From assembly GCA_002337045.1 (NCBI GenBank), contig DDFF01000013.1:152407-216406 (forward strand): a stretch of DNA of 64,000 nt, written 5' to 3'. Positions within the stretch are counted from its first letter, which is position 1; each line of letters starts with the position of its first letter. Of this stretch, positions 44,073-52,861 are shown piece after piece. The stretch is from Bacteroidetes bacterium UBA1935 (GTDB lineage Bacteria; Bacteroidota; Bacteroidia; Chitinophagales; Chitinophagaceae). The notes under the pieces are model-generated. The model was not told where the DNA came from, ran no database searches, and worked only from the letters and a program-made list of their open reading frames with translations. The position numbers were made by a program, and so were the translations under genes.

Positions 44073-44741
44073 TTATTGTATCCAGTGCAGATAGAAAGCC
44101 AGTGGCATCAGTGCAAATATCAGCGGGATAATGATAGAGAATGCAACACCTACTGATTTGATGATACCCTTGTATTTGTTCATTGCAAGGCCCAGTGTCT
44201 GGAATGCGCTGAAGAAACCGTGTACAAGGTGCCATGCCAGTGATATGCAACCGAATATGTAAATAACAACAACCACAATGTTCTGGAAAGCATCACGCAT
44301 CATACCATACAGGTCCAGTTCGCCATTGCCAGTAGTTTGTGAAAAACGGTTTGGTGCCCAGAATGCTTGGATGTGCAGGATAAGGAACAACAGGATAAGC
44401 GTACCCAGTATACCCATAGAACGGCTATACCATTTGCTGGTAGCATTGCCTGCAGATACTGCATAACGTGTGTTGCGACGCTTGCGGTTTTGCATCCACA
44501 AACGAAGACCTTGCACGATGTGCAGTATTAAAAATGCAAAAAGGCCGATTTCAGTAATACGAATAACAATATTTGTACCCATGAAATGTGCGGCCTCTGT
44601 AAACTTCTCACCACCATCATTATAGAAAATCATTGCGTTTACGTAACAATGGACTAATAAGAAGAGGATGAGGAAGAGCCCGGTAAGTGACATTTGAATT
44701 TTCTTGCCAACCGAACTGTTGAAAGCGTTTTTCCAAGACAT
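44073..44741 (-). CDS. sdhC: Succinate dehydrogenase cytochrome b558 subunit
   Basis: A 222-residue inner membrane subunit with five helices that carries heme and passes electrons between the quinone pool and SdhAB. The typical start MSWKNAFNSSVGKKIQMSLTG and the spaced histidines (LVHCY, LHIVQGL, LHIQAF, WHLVHGFFSAFQTLG) are seen. The ATG at 44741 fits the family; an upstream in-frame start would include the promoter. It is the first gene of the operon. Confidence 0.93.
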   Translation of the reverse strand: MSWKNAFNSSVGKKIQMSLTGLFLILFLLVHCYVNAMIFYNDGGEKFTEAAHFMGTNIVIRITEIGLFAFLILHIVQGLRLWMQNRKRRNTRYAVSAGNATSKWYSRSMGILGTLILLFLILHIQAFWAPNRFSQTTGNGELDLYGMMRDAFQNIVVVVIYIFGCISLAWHLVHGFFSAFQTLGLAMNKYKGIIKSVGVAFSIIIPLIFALMPLAFYLHWIQ

Positions 44742-44786
44742 AATAATCGTCTGTGTTAAATTGTAATGTTTTTGTAAAAATCTTCG

Positions 44787-44817
44787 CAAATATACGTTTC
44801 ACACTGCTAAAACGCAA
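44787..44817 (-). promoter_or_regulatory. Promoter of the sdhCAB operon
   Basis: On the minus strand TTG (44817-44815) and TATATTTG (44794-44787) are separated by 20 bases, an excellent match to the Bacteroidota -33/-7 promoter (TTG, 17-23 bases, TAnnTTTG). The sdhC ATG is about 45 bases downstream. Confidence 0.7.
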
Positions 44818-44866
44818 TCCCTTTTTCTACACATTGATATTTGTGAAATACCTGTAAATACTGATT

Positions 44867-44900
44867 AAAAAACAACATGCCAACCGCTTGGTTGACATGT
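44867..44900 (-). terminator. Terminator downstream of the 44,916 gene
   Basis: ACATGCCAACC (44875-44885) pairs with GGTTGACATGT (44890-44900), one mismatch, four-base loop; the minus strand then reads TTTTTT. Confidence 0.75.
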
Positions 44901-44915
44901 CTAATATTTTGTTTG

Positions 44916-45482
44916 CTAAATAGCATCTAACCTCAACATCTGGTTATCGACCATCTGAAAGAAATGCTGTGGTTGATACGTACGCCAGTTGGGGTTTTCA
45001 AAGAGTTTGATGTATCTGTCTATATGCGAGCGCTGGAAATCGTATTGCGTTTGTTCGGGCATATTGATAGACACTATCCAGCCACCATCATCTTTTATAT
45101 CATCATACCATTCTTCGTAATAATCCTGGTCGCTGCTATGAAAGTTAAGTACGTTTTCTGTTATTAAGATAAACTTATATATACCCTTTGGTATCATCAG
45201 GTCTATCACCTCGCGTTTCATCTGCATGATGTCGTTCTCCACAGCATCGTTCCACTCGCCTATCAGTTCTATGATGGCATAGTTGAGTTCATAATCTACG
45301 AAGAGCAATTTCATATACAGGGTACGGGAGCCAAACTCGTCCCACTGTGGATGTATATAGTAATTGTAAACAGTATTGGAAAACTCGAACTCGCTGTATT
45401 CTCTGCCATAGAAAGGAGAATCTTCGTCCTCTTCGGCAGTGTACAGGTGCCTCCAATTATAGTATGGTTCAATCTCGTGCAT
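44916..45482 (-). CDS. Conserved-looking cytoplasmic protein of unknown function
   Basis: 188 residues, no signal or membrane helix. It is acidic and rich in Tyr, Trp and Phe (MHEIEPYYNWRHLYTAEEDE; DQDYYEEWYDDIKDDGG) with no catalytic motif I recognise. The central part (MKREVIDLMIPKGIYKFILI) has the strand-helix alternation of a small alpha/beta domain. It begins 2 bases after the stop of the rhodanese gene, so the two are one unit. I recall similar proteins widely in Bacteroidota without assigned function. Confidence 0.7.
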   Translation of the reverse strand: MHEIEPYYNWRHLYTAEEDEDSPFYGREYSEFEFSNTVYNYYIHPQWDEFGSRTLYMKLLFVDYELNYAIIELIGEWNDAVENDIMQMKREVIDLMIPKGIYKFILITENVLNFHSSDQDYYEEWYDDIKDDGGWIVSINMPEQTQYDFQRSHIDRYIKLFENPNWRTYQPQHFFQMVDNQMLRLDAI

Positions 45483-45484
45483 TA

Positions 45485-45802
45485 CTACAACTTATCGTTA
45501 CCATACTTTTCGTGCCATGCCATAACGCCTCCTATTACGTTTACCGTGTTAGTAAAGCCAATTTGCTGCAGCACCATACATGCCTGCATACTGCGCTTGC
45601 CAGAACGGCAATGGATAATCAACTCCTCGTTCTTCAGGTCTTCCAGTTCGTCTATCTGCATACTCATGATGTTGCCAAGTGGGATGAGCTTTGCACCAAT
45701 ATTATATTCCTGATACTCATGGGGTTCGCGTACGTCAATTACATTCAGTTTTTCGCCTGCTGCTACCCTGTTCTTTAATTGTTCTACAGTAATTTCCTGC
45801 AT
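45485..45802 (-). CDS. Single-domain rhodanese-like protein
   Basis: A 105-residue cytoplasmic rhodanese domain. NVIDVREPHEY is the family's first block and HCRSGKRS near residue 64 is the active-site loop with the catalytic cysteine. Such proteins carry sulfur as persulfide (GlpE or PspE-like), here without an export signal. It precedes an unknown gene and follows the T9SS type A gene after 13 bases. Confidence 0.92.
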   Translation of the reverse strand: MQEITVEQLKNRVAAGEKLNVIDVREPHEYQEYNIGAKLIPLGNIMSMQIDELEDLKNEELIIHCRSGKRSMQACMVLQQIGFTNTVNVIGGVMAWHEKYGNDKL

Positions 45803-45815
45803 GTTATTCTTAAGC

Positions 45816-47663
45816 TTAGTATTTCAATATTTTTTGCGGATTGGTACTATACCCTTCTCCCGTAAGGCGTAGCATATACATCCCCGATGCAAGGCTGCCT
45901 ATATCTATCTTACTGCCCGAACTGATGGTGTTTCGCATCAGCACCTTACCCTGCATGTCTATCAATTCGTAATTCAATGGTTTATCGTAGTTGAAGGTTA
46001 CCGTTACTATGTCCTTTGCAGGATTGGGTGTTATGGCAAATACGGGTTGTTTCTTTATCACACCACCCTCATTGCCTATACCACTTGGTATGATGGGCCC
46101 TAATACAGGACGCACCATTACAGCACCCGAAAGCACTACAGTTTTCCAGTAGCCATCTACATTATAATACAAGTGGTTTGCACCCGTGCGGTTTACATCA
46201 AGACCCAGATACAGACTGTCGCTATTGCTGAGTGCAGGTTGTATCACCGTCATGTAGAAAGTACCTGCCGGCATTGGTACAGGTTTTTCAAACTTGTAGG
46301 TGTAGTAAAAATCGTTACGAAGATATTTGGGCAACCAATAATCTTCCTGATATATTACTTTATCGCTACCGCCATTGTAAGCTATATCGCCATATACCGC
46401 AACAGAAAACAATTTGGTAGATGCATCGGGTACTTGCCTGCCAAAGTATATCATAACACCTGTTACCGTATCAGGCTCATTCAAATGAAATTCAATAGCG
46501 GTTTTACCCGGTAGTGTGGCAGACAATTTAAGGAAATAGGCTTTTTCAGCTGTACCATCATCGTAAGCCAGGTAGTTATAAAAATCCTGATGCTGCACAA
46601 TGGTATCATTGGTCTTATTATCAGATGCCGATACAGACTCTATGTAATACTTGTTCTCAAAGAAGTTATTATCTCTCAGGTTTACCAGTGGTACGGTATT
46701 GGTATAGGTAGGCAATGTTACCGTTGCATTAGATTTTGCATTCACTATCAGGCCTTTAGTGCCGGCATTGTAAAGTGTAGTACCTGCGTATCGCAATGTA
46801 GCTACCATATTATAATTGCTATTGAATGTGGCAGCACTGTTATTCCTGATGTATGCATTCATATTACTGCTACGTTCTTTATTAGGGTTTGCCATAAACT
46901 GTCTGTAGGTCATGGCACTATAATCGTTGAGCATACCTGTAGGCTGCGCAGTAAAAGCAACATCATTAATAGCAGTATCTGTTATGGTTCTGTTAGCAGC
47001 TATACGTATATAATCTACATTCCATACATCATCATTGGTATTGATAGATGCTTTGTTTACAAACCTGAACTGGAATGTATCGTGCAGATATATTGTATCT
47101 GTAATAGGTATCATTACCTGCCTGAAAGAATCGAGCGTAGTACCTTGTTTAGACCACATCTTAACCCATGCCTGGTTCTTTTTCTTGAAGAACAGCATCA
47201 GTGAGTCTCCTGTTTCAGGATAGAAACCATTGCCTTGAGGCTGATAGAAGAAACTGAGGTAAATACTATCGGCAGGTGTAAATGTGCTTAGATTGATATC
47301 TCTGGATGTGAGGCTATCTGCATAGTCCAGTGCAAAGGGATTTGTAGTATTATAAGGTATACCTTTGTCATTCAGCGCATCGAATGTTGCTACACCACGG
47401 CTGATGGTATTTACACCCATTGTGTTGTTTATATACACCTTATCATCTACCCAACGGTCTTTGTTGGTCCATGTAATATCATCTGTAAAGTCTTCGAAAA
47501 ACGGTAGTGTGATAGCAGTAGTCTTGTGTGCTGCTCCTGTGTTGGCAGGTTGTTGTTTTAATGCGCCGTTAAAGTTGAGCGGTGCAATAATAACATCCTG
47601 TGCAAATGTAGTTTGCCACAGCAACAGCGATAGAATAAATAGTACAATACTCCTGCAGCCCAT
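45816..47663 (-). CDS. Secreted protein with type A T9SS C-terminal domain
   Basis: 615 residues: a signal peptide (MGCRSIVLFILSLLLWQTTFA), a large beta-rich passenger with no catalytic motif I recognise (DGTAEKAYFLKLSATLPGK, and jelly-roll-like segments such as DSIYLSFFYQPQGNG), and a C-terminal type A sorting domain of about 80 residues (FAITPNPAKDIVTV, LIDMQGKVLMR, LASGMYMLRL) for secretion and attachment by T9SS. The start overlaps the stop of the PASTA gene by one base (TAATG). Confidence 0.87.
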   Translation of the reverse strand: MGCRSIVLFILSLLLWQTTFAQDVIIAPLNFNGALKQQPANTGAAHKTTAITLPFFEDFTDDITWTNKDRWVDDKVYINNTMGVNTISRGVATFDALNDKGIPYNTTNPFALDYADSLTSRDINLSTFTPADSIYLSFFYQPQGNGFYPETGDSLMLFFKKKNQAWVKMWSKQGTTLDSFRQVMIPITDTIYLHDTFQFRFVNKASINTNDDVWNVDYIRIAANRTITDTAINDVAFTAQPTGMLNDYSAMTYRQFMANPNKERSSNMNAYIRNNSAATFNSNYNMVATLRYAGTTLYNAGTKGLIVNAKSNATVTLPTYTNTVPLVNLRDNNFFENKYYIESVSASDNKTNDTIVQHQDFYNYLAYDDGTAEKAYFLKLSATLPGKTAIEFHLNEPDTVTGVMIYFGRQVPDASTKLFSVAVYGDIAYNGGSDKVIYQEDYWLPKYLRNDFYYTYKFEKPVPMPAGTFYMTVIQPALSNSDSLYLGLDVNRTGANHLYYNVDGYWKTVVLSGAVMVRPVLGPIIPSGIGNEGGVIKKQPVFAITPNPAKDIVTVTFNYDKPLNYELIDMQGKVLMRNTISSGSKIDIGSLASGMYMLRLTGEGYSTNPQKILKY

Positions 47664-48532
47664 TATTGGTAGTCCTGATTTTCGTTAGTGCCTTTTGTTT
47701 GCTCTGCTTCTTCAGTAGTAACTCCGCTTTGAGGGGTTTTATTGCGCTCCAGCTCTTCAGGCGTAGGGTTTTGCTTAATACGTATATCTACAAGGTCTCC
47801 TTGCTTGATGCGGTTTGGCGAACCCAGCTCGTTGAGTGCTGTTGGTGTCTGGCTGAATATAACGGCATTGGCAGAGTCTGTTATTTCACCCTCCCACATG
47901 GCAGTAATAGTAAGCCCGCTACCGCTCAGCATGGCATTTGCCTCGTTGTAGGTAAGCCCTACTACGTCAGGCACATTCATCTGTACACTGCTGAGGCCAT
48001 CACCTATTACAAGGTCTATACGGCTACCCTGTGGCAGCATGGTGCCGGGGCGTATGGGTTGCCCTTTGTAGAGTTGCTCCAGTATGGCGCCTTTAGCTAT
48101 ATCGGGGCGGTAGGTGGTATCGCCCAGTATCAGGTTGTTGCTCTTCAATATCATCTCTGCACTGCGGAAAGACAGGTTTTGCAGATTTGGCATTGGGGTA
48201 AGCGGGGGTTCTGCTTTATTGACCGTAATGAATATGGTACGGCCTGTTTTTACAACAGAATTCACATCGGGTATCTGAGAGAGCACGGTATATGCTTTGT
48301 GTGCAGGGTCGTAGGCAGAATCTACATCTACCTCAAAGCCCAGCCTTTCCAGCTCTGCTACAGCCATGCGTACATCCCTGTTTACCACCAATGGTACTTT
48401 TGCCTCTGCACCATGACGGGTTATGAAACTAAGACTGGCAAAGAATAGAACATACAACAAGGCACAGAGCAGAAATACAACCAACAGGTTGAACCTGAAC
48501 GACCTTTTTGTTTCTTCCTTAATGAATCCCAT
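47663..48532 (-). CDS. PASTA-domain membrane protein
   Basis: 289 residues: a short cytoplasmic N-terminus, one membrane helix (LLVVFLLCALLYVLFFASL, about 15-35), three PASTA domains (about 45-115, 116-185, 186-250; the third begins MNVPDVVGLTYNEANAML) and a low-complexity tail rich in Glu, Thr, Asn and Gln. PASTA domains bind muropeptides or peptidoglycan. There is no kinase domain, so it is not a PknB-type receptor. It lies 19 bases downstream of ddl, which supports a cell wall role. Confidence 0.9.
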   Translation of the reverse strand: MGFIKEETKRSFRFNLLVVFLLCALLYVLFFASLSFITRHGAEAKVPLVVNRDVRMAVAELERLGFEVDVDSAYDPAHKAYTVLSQIPDVNSVVKTGRTIFITVNKAEPPLTPMPNLQNLSFRSAEMILKSNNLILGDTTYRPDIAKGAILEQLYKGQPIRPGTMLPQGSRIDLVIGDGLSSVQMNVPDVVGLTYNEANAMLSGSGLTITAMWEGEITDSANAVIFSQTPTALNELGSPNRIKQGDLVDIRIKQNPTPEELERNKTPQSGVTTEEAEQTKGTNENQDYQ

Positions 48533-48551
48533 AATCTGAATGTACGATTTT

Positions 48552-49550
48552 TTATGCTTTTGCCGTCTTCAGGCAATCTTCTATAATAGACGAATAAAAG
48601 TCTGAAAGGCTCAGTTCAGCAGCCCTTACCTGTTGTGGTACAATGCTGTTTTCACTCTGCCCCGGCATGGTATTTACCTCCAGGAAGAAGAGCTTGTTGG
48701 TACCTTTTTGCAGTATGAAATCCATACGTACAATACCACGGCAATTAAGATGCCTGTAGATATGTGCTGCTTTATGCTCCAGTTGTTCGCGTATGCTGTC
48801 GTCTATGGGGGCAGGTGTTATCTCGCTGGTTACACCCGGTGTGTATTTAGCCTCGTAGTCGAAGAATTCATTTTTGCTCACTATCTCTGTAGCAGGCAAT
48901 GTCTTCAGGTAGCCATCTACTTTGTATACACCAATGGTCAGTTCCCTACCCTCTATAAACTCCTCAATCAGTACCTGATTATCTTCTTTAAATGCTTTTT
49001 CGATAGCCGGCAGCAACTCTTCTACAGATTTCACCTTGCTGACACCGAGGCTTGAGCCACTTTCGTTGGGCTTTACAAACATTGGCAACCTCAACTCTTC
49101 CAGTATATTACCTACAGAATAAGATTCGCCTTTTATCAGGTGTACGGCATTGGCAATGTTTACTACATTGAATGCTTTTACCACTTTGTTGCAATAGCTC
49201 TTGTTGAAGGTAAGTGCCGATACAATGGCGTTGCAGGTAGTGTATGGTATTTCCAGCATATCCAGATAGCCCTGTATGCGGCCATCTTCACCCGGTGTAC
49301 CATGTATGGCTATAAACACACAGTCGAAAATTACTTTCTCACCATCTACCGTCAGCGAAAAGTCGTTTTTGTCTACTTCTTGTTTTTGCCCATCCGCACC
49401 CTCGTACCACCAACCATCGCGGGTAACGATGATCTTGTACGTATTGTATTTGCTGCTATCGAGGTTTTGCTCGATTGTTTTGGCGGTTTGTATAGAGATT
49501 ACATATTCGCCGGAGTAACCACCGGCCAACAGTGCTATATTTTTCTTCAT
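48552..49550 (-). CDS. ddl: D-alanine--D-alanine ligase
   Basis: Joins two D-alanines with ATP for peptidoglycan precursor synthesis. The 332-residue ATP-grasp protein has IALLAGGYSGEYVIS at the start, the HGTPGEDGRIQGYLDML block, the VKPNESGSSLGVSKV ATP loop near residue 157, the LIEEFIEGRELTIGV segment and FLEVNTMPGQSENSIVPQQ with Mg ligands near residue 290. Length and order are standard. It is the first gene before the PASTA and T9SS genes. Confidence 0.95.
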   Translation of the reverse strand: MKKNIALLAGGYSGEYVISIQTAKTIEQNLDSSKYNTYKIIVTRDGWWYEGADGQKQEVDKNDFSLTVDGEKVIFDCVFIAIHGTPGEDGRIQGYLDMLEIPYTTCNAIVSALTFNKSYCNKVVKAFNVVNIANAVHLIKGESYSVGNILEELRLPMFVKPNESGSSLGVSKVKSVEELLPAIEKAFKEDNQVLIEEFIEGRELTIGVYKVDGYLKTLPATEIVSKNEFFDYEAKYTPGVTSEITPAPIDDSIREQLEHKAAHIYRHLNCRGIVRMDFILQKGTNKLFFLEVNTMPGQSENSIVPQQVRAAELSLSDFYSSIIEDCLKTAKA

Positions 49551-49653
49551 GTAGTTGTGCGTGCTGCAAAAATGATTGCTTCCAAAGGTAAAATAAATAC
49601 CGCGGATGCTATCAATAAACTGTGAAAAATGAGTGAAATATTACATTGCCGAA

Positions 49654-50340
49654 TTAGCCCGCAAATCGTTGAATCATATAGGCTAGGTGCTGTGCATCTA
49701 CCTGCTCTATAGGGTGTTGCGTATCGGGCAGCATAGCCATCTGTGCATTGGGCAGTGCCTTGTACACAGCAAGCGTTTCTTCCAGTGTTATCATCTTATC
49801 CCTATCGCCCAGCATGATGAGGCTCGGGTTAGTGATGGTCTGATAATCTTCCACCTTCAGCGGATTGTCTTTGCCCATTGCCATCAGCATGTCTTTGGTA
49901 TGGTTCAGTACTTCTTTCCAGTTGTTTGGCGCATGGCGTTTTGCCAGTGCGGCTGCAAATGCAGGTACTTTAGCTTCTATCTTATCGGCATCCAACATAC
50001 CACATTCCTTTTGTGCTGTAGGCTCATCCCAATGAAACTTAGTGGCCAATGTTATTATCCTGCCTACCCTTTCCGGTTGCTGCTTGGCAAGGTACATGGC
50101 TACATATCCGCCCATGCTATAGCCAAACACATCACACTGCGCTATACCATTATCATTCAAATAGTTAAGTACATCTACCGAAAATCTTGCTATAGAAAAA
50201 TCACCCTCCGTAAATGCGTTGCCACCATGCCCCGAGAAAGACAATGTGTGAACGTTATATTGTGCAGAGAGCAGCTCTTTTAGTGGTAGTAATTGGTCTT
50301 GGGCACCTATGGCACCATGCAGCAGCAGCAGTGTTTTCAT
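49654..50340 (-). CDS. Alpha/beta hydrolase
   Basis: A 228-residue cytoplasmic alpha/beta hydrolase: LLLLHGAIGAQDQ, the nucleophile GYSMGG near residue 95, the acid LGDRDKMI near residue 182 and a final DTQHPIE histidine near 206. It is compact, without a lid domain, resembling MenH-like or esterase-type enzymes, but the substrate cannot be assigned. It is not clearly in an operon; the next leftward gene, ddl, starts about 100 bases downstream. Confidence 0.87.
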   Translation of the reverse strand: MKTLLLLHGAIGAQDQLLPLKELLSAQYNVHTLSFSGHGGNAFTEGDFSIARFSVDVLNYLNDNGIAQCDVFGYSMGGYVAMYLAKQQPERVGRIITLATKFHWDEPTAQKECGMLDADKIEAKVPAFAAALAKRHAPNNWKEVLNHTKDMLMAMGKDNPLKVEDYQTITNPSLIMLGDRDKMITLEETLAVYKALPNAQMAMLPDTQHPIEQVDAQHLAYMIQRFAG

Positions 50341-50423
50341 AGCTTCAAAAATACAAGGTTTCGTGAAATGAAAAACGAGCCGATAAAGGCCCGCTTCCCA
50401 TCTCTTTAGTTATCTGTAAAATA

Positions 50424-50996
50424 TTAATTGCTTGTCTTTACAGGGCTTGCTTTCACTTTGAAACTACCGTAAAGCTGCAATTTAGTATTAGAATCGGGCC
50501 AGTTGTTGTAATGGCCTTTTACCGTATAGTAGATAGAATCTTCTTTGAAATAGTCTTTGATATCCTGACTCACCACATCGGCAGGGATATCTTTTAACCC
50601 TTTAGGAATACCGTATTTATATGCTGCCAGTATCTCTGGTTTTGTTTTGGTAGATATATATATCCACAGGCTGTCAACGTAATCAAATTTTGCATTAGCA
50701 GGCTGTAATAACTTGATACCTATGTTATTAACGTTTACACTCAATATCAAATCGGCGGTAGTATTGTTCTTTGTTACAAAGTCTTGTATATACGTAGGCG
50801 CACCAAACTTAGGGAATGGTATCTGCAAACCACCCGGAGGAAAAGACCCCAGTTGCGGTACATTCGGTATATCTATTTCCTCCGTATAGTCCACATTCTT
50901 ATCGATAGTGGTAGCGTTTTGTGCTATCTCTTCCAGCTTTTTGCAAGAGGCTAGGGTTATGACACCGAGGGCAAGTAGCATTATGGATTTCTTCAT
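50424..50996 (-). CDS. Predicted lipoprotein of unknown function
   Basis: 190 residues with a typical lipoprotein signal (MKKSIMLLALGVITLASC). The mature region is beta-rich, with VNVNNIGIKLLQPANAKF and VDSLWIYISTKTKPEIL giving an Ig-like or lipocalin-like impression, and two prolines runs (PQLGSFPPGGLQIPFP). No family is recognised. It stands apart, divergent from mtaB. Confidence 0.7.
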   Translation of the reverse strand: MKKSIMLLALGVITLASCKKLEEIAQNATTIDKNVDYTEEIDIPNVPQLGSFPPGGLQIPFPKFGAPTYIQDFVTKNNTTADLILSVNVNNIGIKLLQPANAKFDYVDSLWIYISTKTKPEILAAYKYGIPKGLKDIPADVVSQDIKDYFKEDSIYYTVKGHYNNWPDSNTKLQLYGSFKVKASPVKTSN

Positions 50997-51075
50997 ACAA
51001 TATTATAGTTAGTGTGTATTTGAATCGAATTTACTAAAAAACTATACAACAGCAAAGTATATGCCATAGTCTTTG

Positions 51076-51083
51076 TAACTTTG
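51076..51083 (+). promoter_or_regulatory. -7 promoter element for mtaB (TAACTTTG)
   Basis: An exact TAnnTTTG match that ends 12 bases before the ATG at 51096. It argues against an in-frame TTG at 51081, which lies inside the element itself. Confidence 0.6.
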
Positions 51084-51095
51084 CGCACTCATTTT

Positions 51096-52370
51096 ATGCA
51101 GGCAAAATCGGTAGCATTTCATACACTTGGTTGTAAGCTTAATTACTCTGAAACGAGTACACTGAGCCGTTTGTTAGAAAACGACGGTTTTGTGAAGCGT
51201 GAATTTGATGAGGAGGCTGATGTCTACGTCATCAATACCTGCTCTGTAACCGAAAATGCCGATAAAGAATGCCGCCAGCTGGTTCGCCGTATACAAAAGC
51301 GTGCACCACAGGCTATGGTGGTAATAACCGGTTGCTATGCACAGCTGAAGCCTAAAGAAATTGCAGAGATAGAGGGTGTAGATCTGGTACTGGGTGCGTC
51401 AGAGAAATTCAACCTGACGAAACACCTGCAAGACCTGACCAAAGGCGATAGTGCAAAGATATGCAGCTGCGATATAGAAGAGGTAAATGGCTTTAACAGC
51501 TCCTACTCCATCAACGACCGCACCCGTACCTTCCTGAAAGTACAGGATGGTTGCGACTATAATTGCAGCTTCTGCACCATACCACTGGCACGTGGCCATA
51601 GCCGTAGCGATAGCATAACAGGTGTGCTGAATAATGTTGCCGAACTGGCTAAGAGTGGCACCAAAGAGATAGTACTTACGGGTATTAACCTGGGCGATTT
51701 TGGCAAGGGCAACGATGGTGGCAAACGTACCGAAAGCAATTTCTACGAGCTGATACAGGAACTGGAAGCGTTTGAGGGTATAGAACGCTACCGTATATCA
51801 TCTATAGAACCCAACCTGCTGACCAACGAGATTATAGAGTTTGTGGCTAAGAGCAAAAAGTTCATGCCGCATTTTCATATACCCCTGCAAAGCGGTAGCA
51901 ACAAGATACTGGGTGCCATGCGCCGTCGCTATAAGCGCGAGCTGTATGCCGACCGTGTAGCCTATATAAAACAACTGATGCCGCATTGCTGCATTGGTGT
52001 AGATGTGATAGTGGGCTTCCCTACAGAGAGTGATGAGGATTTTAAAGACACGTTCAACTTTCTGCACGATATAGATATATCTTACCTGCACGTATTTACC
52101 TACAGCGAGCGTGCCAACACACTGGCTATAGACATGAAGCCCGTAGTGCCGATGCATACCCGCCACGAGCGCAATAAAACCCTGCGCAACCTCAGCTACC
52201 AGAAGCTGCAATACTTTACCGCACAACATGTAGGGCAAACACGCCCTGTACTGTTTGAAGGTGCAGACAAAAACGGCATGATGGAAGGCTATACCGACAA
52301 CTACATAAAAGTACAAACCCACCACCGCCCCGAATGGGCAAACCAGATTGTGGATTGGGTGATTAGTTAA
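51096..52370 (+). CDS. mtaB: tRNA t6A37 methylthiotransferase
   Basis: A radical SAM enzyme that adds a methylthio group to t6A at position 37 of ANN-decoding tRNAs. The 424-residue protein has the N-terminal UPF0004 domain with three cysteines (TLGCKLNYSE, NTCSVT, GCYAQ), the radical SAM triad CDYNCSFC near residue 150 within QDGCDYNCSFCTIPLARG, and a C-terminal TRAM-like domain. The CSFCTIPLARGHSRS form is that of MtaB rather than MiaB. The ATG at 51096 follows the -7 element. Confidence 0.92.
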   Translation: MQAKSVAFHTLGCKLNYSETSTLSRLLENDGFVKREFDEEADVYVINTCSVTENADKECRQLVRRIQKRAPQAMVVITGCYAQLKPKEIAEIEGVDLVLGASEKFNLTKHLQDLTKGDSAKICSCDIEEVNGFNSSYSINDRTRTFLKVQDGCDYNCSFCTIPLARGHSRSDSITGVLNNVAELAKSGTKEIVLTGINLGDFGKGNDGGKRTESNFYELIQELEAFEGIERYRISSIEPNLLTNEIIEFVAKSKKFMPHFHIPLQSGSNKILGAMRRRYKRELYADRVAYIKQLMPHCCIGVDVIVGFPTESDEDFKDTFNFLHDIDISYLHVFTYSERANTLAIDMKPVVPMHTRHERNKTLRNLSYQKLQYFTAQHVGQTRPVLFEGADKNGMMEGYTDNYIKVQTHHRPEWANQIVDWVIS

Positions 52371-52596
52371 TCAGTTGACTTGTTGATTGGTTTATTAGTT
52401 GATTAGATATTTCAATGCGACAATACTGCAATGTGGCAATGCGATAATTGCGTGAATTCGGATTTAGATATTAGTCATTAGGATTTTACCATCTGTACTA
52501 CTATTATACTCCAAAGGCGTTGGCACCGTTCATCGCCTATGCTGCTATGGGGCAATACATACTTCCTTTATTCAGGCTTCTGTGCCACACTCATCT

Positions 52597-52628
52597 CTTT
52601 CTTTCTTTTGCCGCTAAAAGAAAGAAAG
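52597..52628. repeat. Perfect inverted repeat of CTTT/AAAG units
   Basis: TTTCTTTCTTTT (52598-52609) and AAAAGAAAGAAA (52616-52627) are exact complements with a GCCGCT loop, extended by one C-G pair. A third block, AAAAGAAAGAGAAAG (52675-52689), can pair with the left arm instead, with mismatches. It may be a terminator-like or repeat element in the mtaB-ATPase gap. Confidence 0.6.
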
Positions 52629-52780
52629 GAAGCGCAGGCATGAGGGCTGCAAAAGGCTCGCTAGAACAAGCAAAAAGAAAGAGAAAGATGAGAATAGCAC
52701 GATAGCTGAAGATAACCACACCAACTATACAACAAAATCTCCGAAAATAAAAAACCAATTTTACATCGTTTGTATATTTT

Positions 52781-52796
52781 TATGTTTGTACATTTG
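52781..52796 (+). promoter_or_regulatory. Promoter elements for the RepA-like ATPase gene
   Basis: TATGTTTG (52781-52788) and TACATTTG (52789-52796) both match TAnnTTTG and sit back to back. A TTG at 52770-52772 is 16 bases from the second. The TTTGTACATTTGTACAA around it is also an imperfect palindrome that a regulator could bind. The leader to the ATG would be about 60 bases. Confidence 0.45.
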
Positions 52797-52861
52797 TACA
52801 AGTTTCCTGCGCAGGTACACTATAAACTTTTATTAATAACCGTTTTAAAACCCAGACTACC

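Larger units (their letters stand above)
52371..52861. other. 491-base intergenic region with quasi-repeats
   Basis: No convincing gene. It begins with a GTTGATT/GTTGACT-type stretch (52378-52407), then CAATGCGA and related words (52412-52452), an inverted purine/pyrimidine repeat (52597-52628) with a partly complementary third arm (52676-52692), and the promoter region of the ATPase gene. A possible 61-codon frame at 52520-52705 runs through the repeat and is not supported. Confidence 0.55.

Noticed and set aside
52520..52705. A 61-codon frame after mtaB
   Set aside because: It reads through the CTTT/AAAG inverted repeat; the Lys/Arg-rich product reflects the repeat and no start signal is seen.
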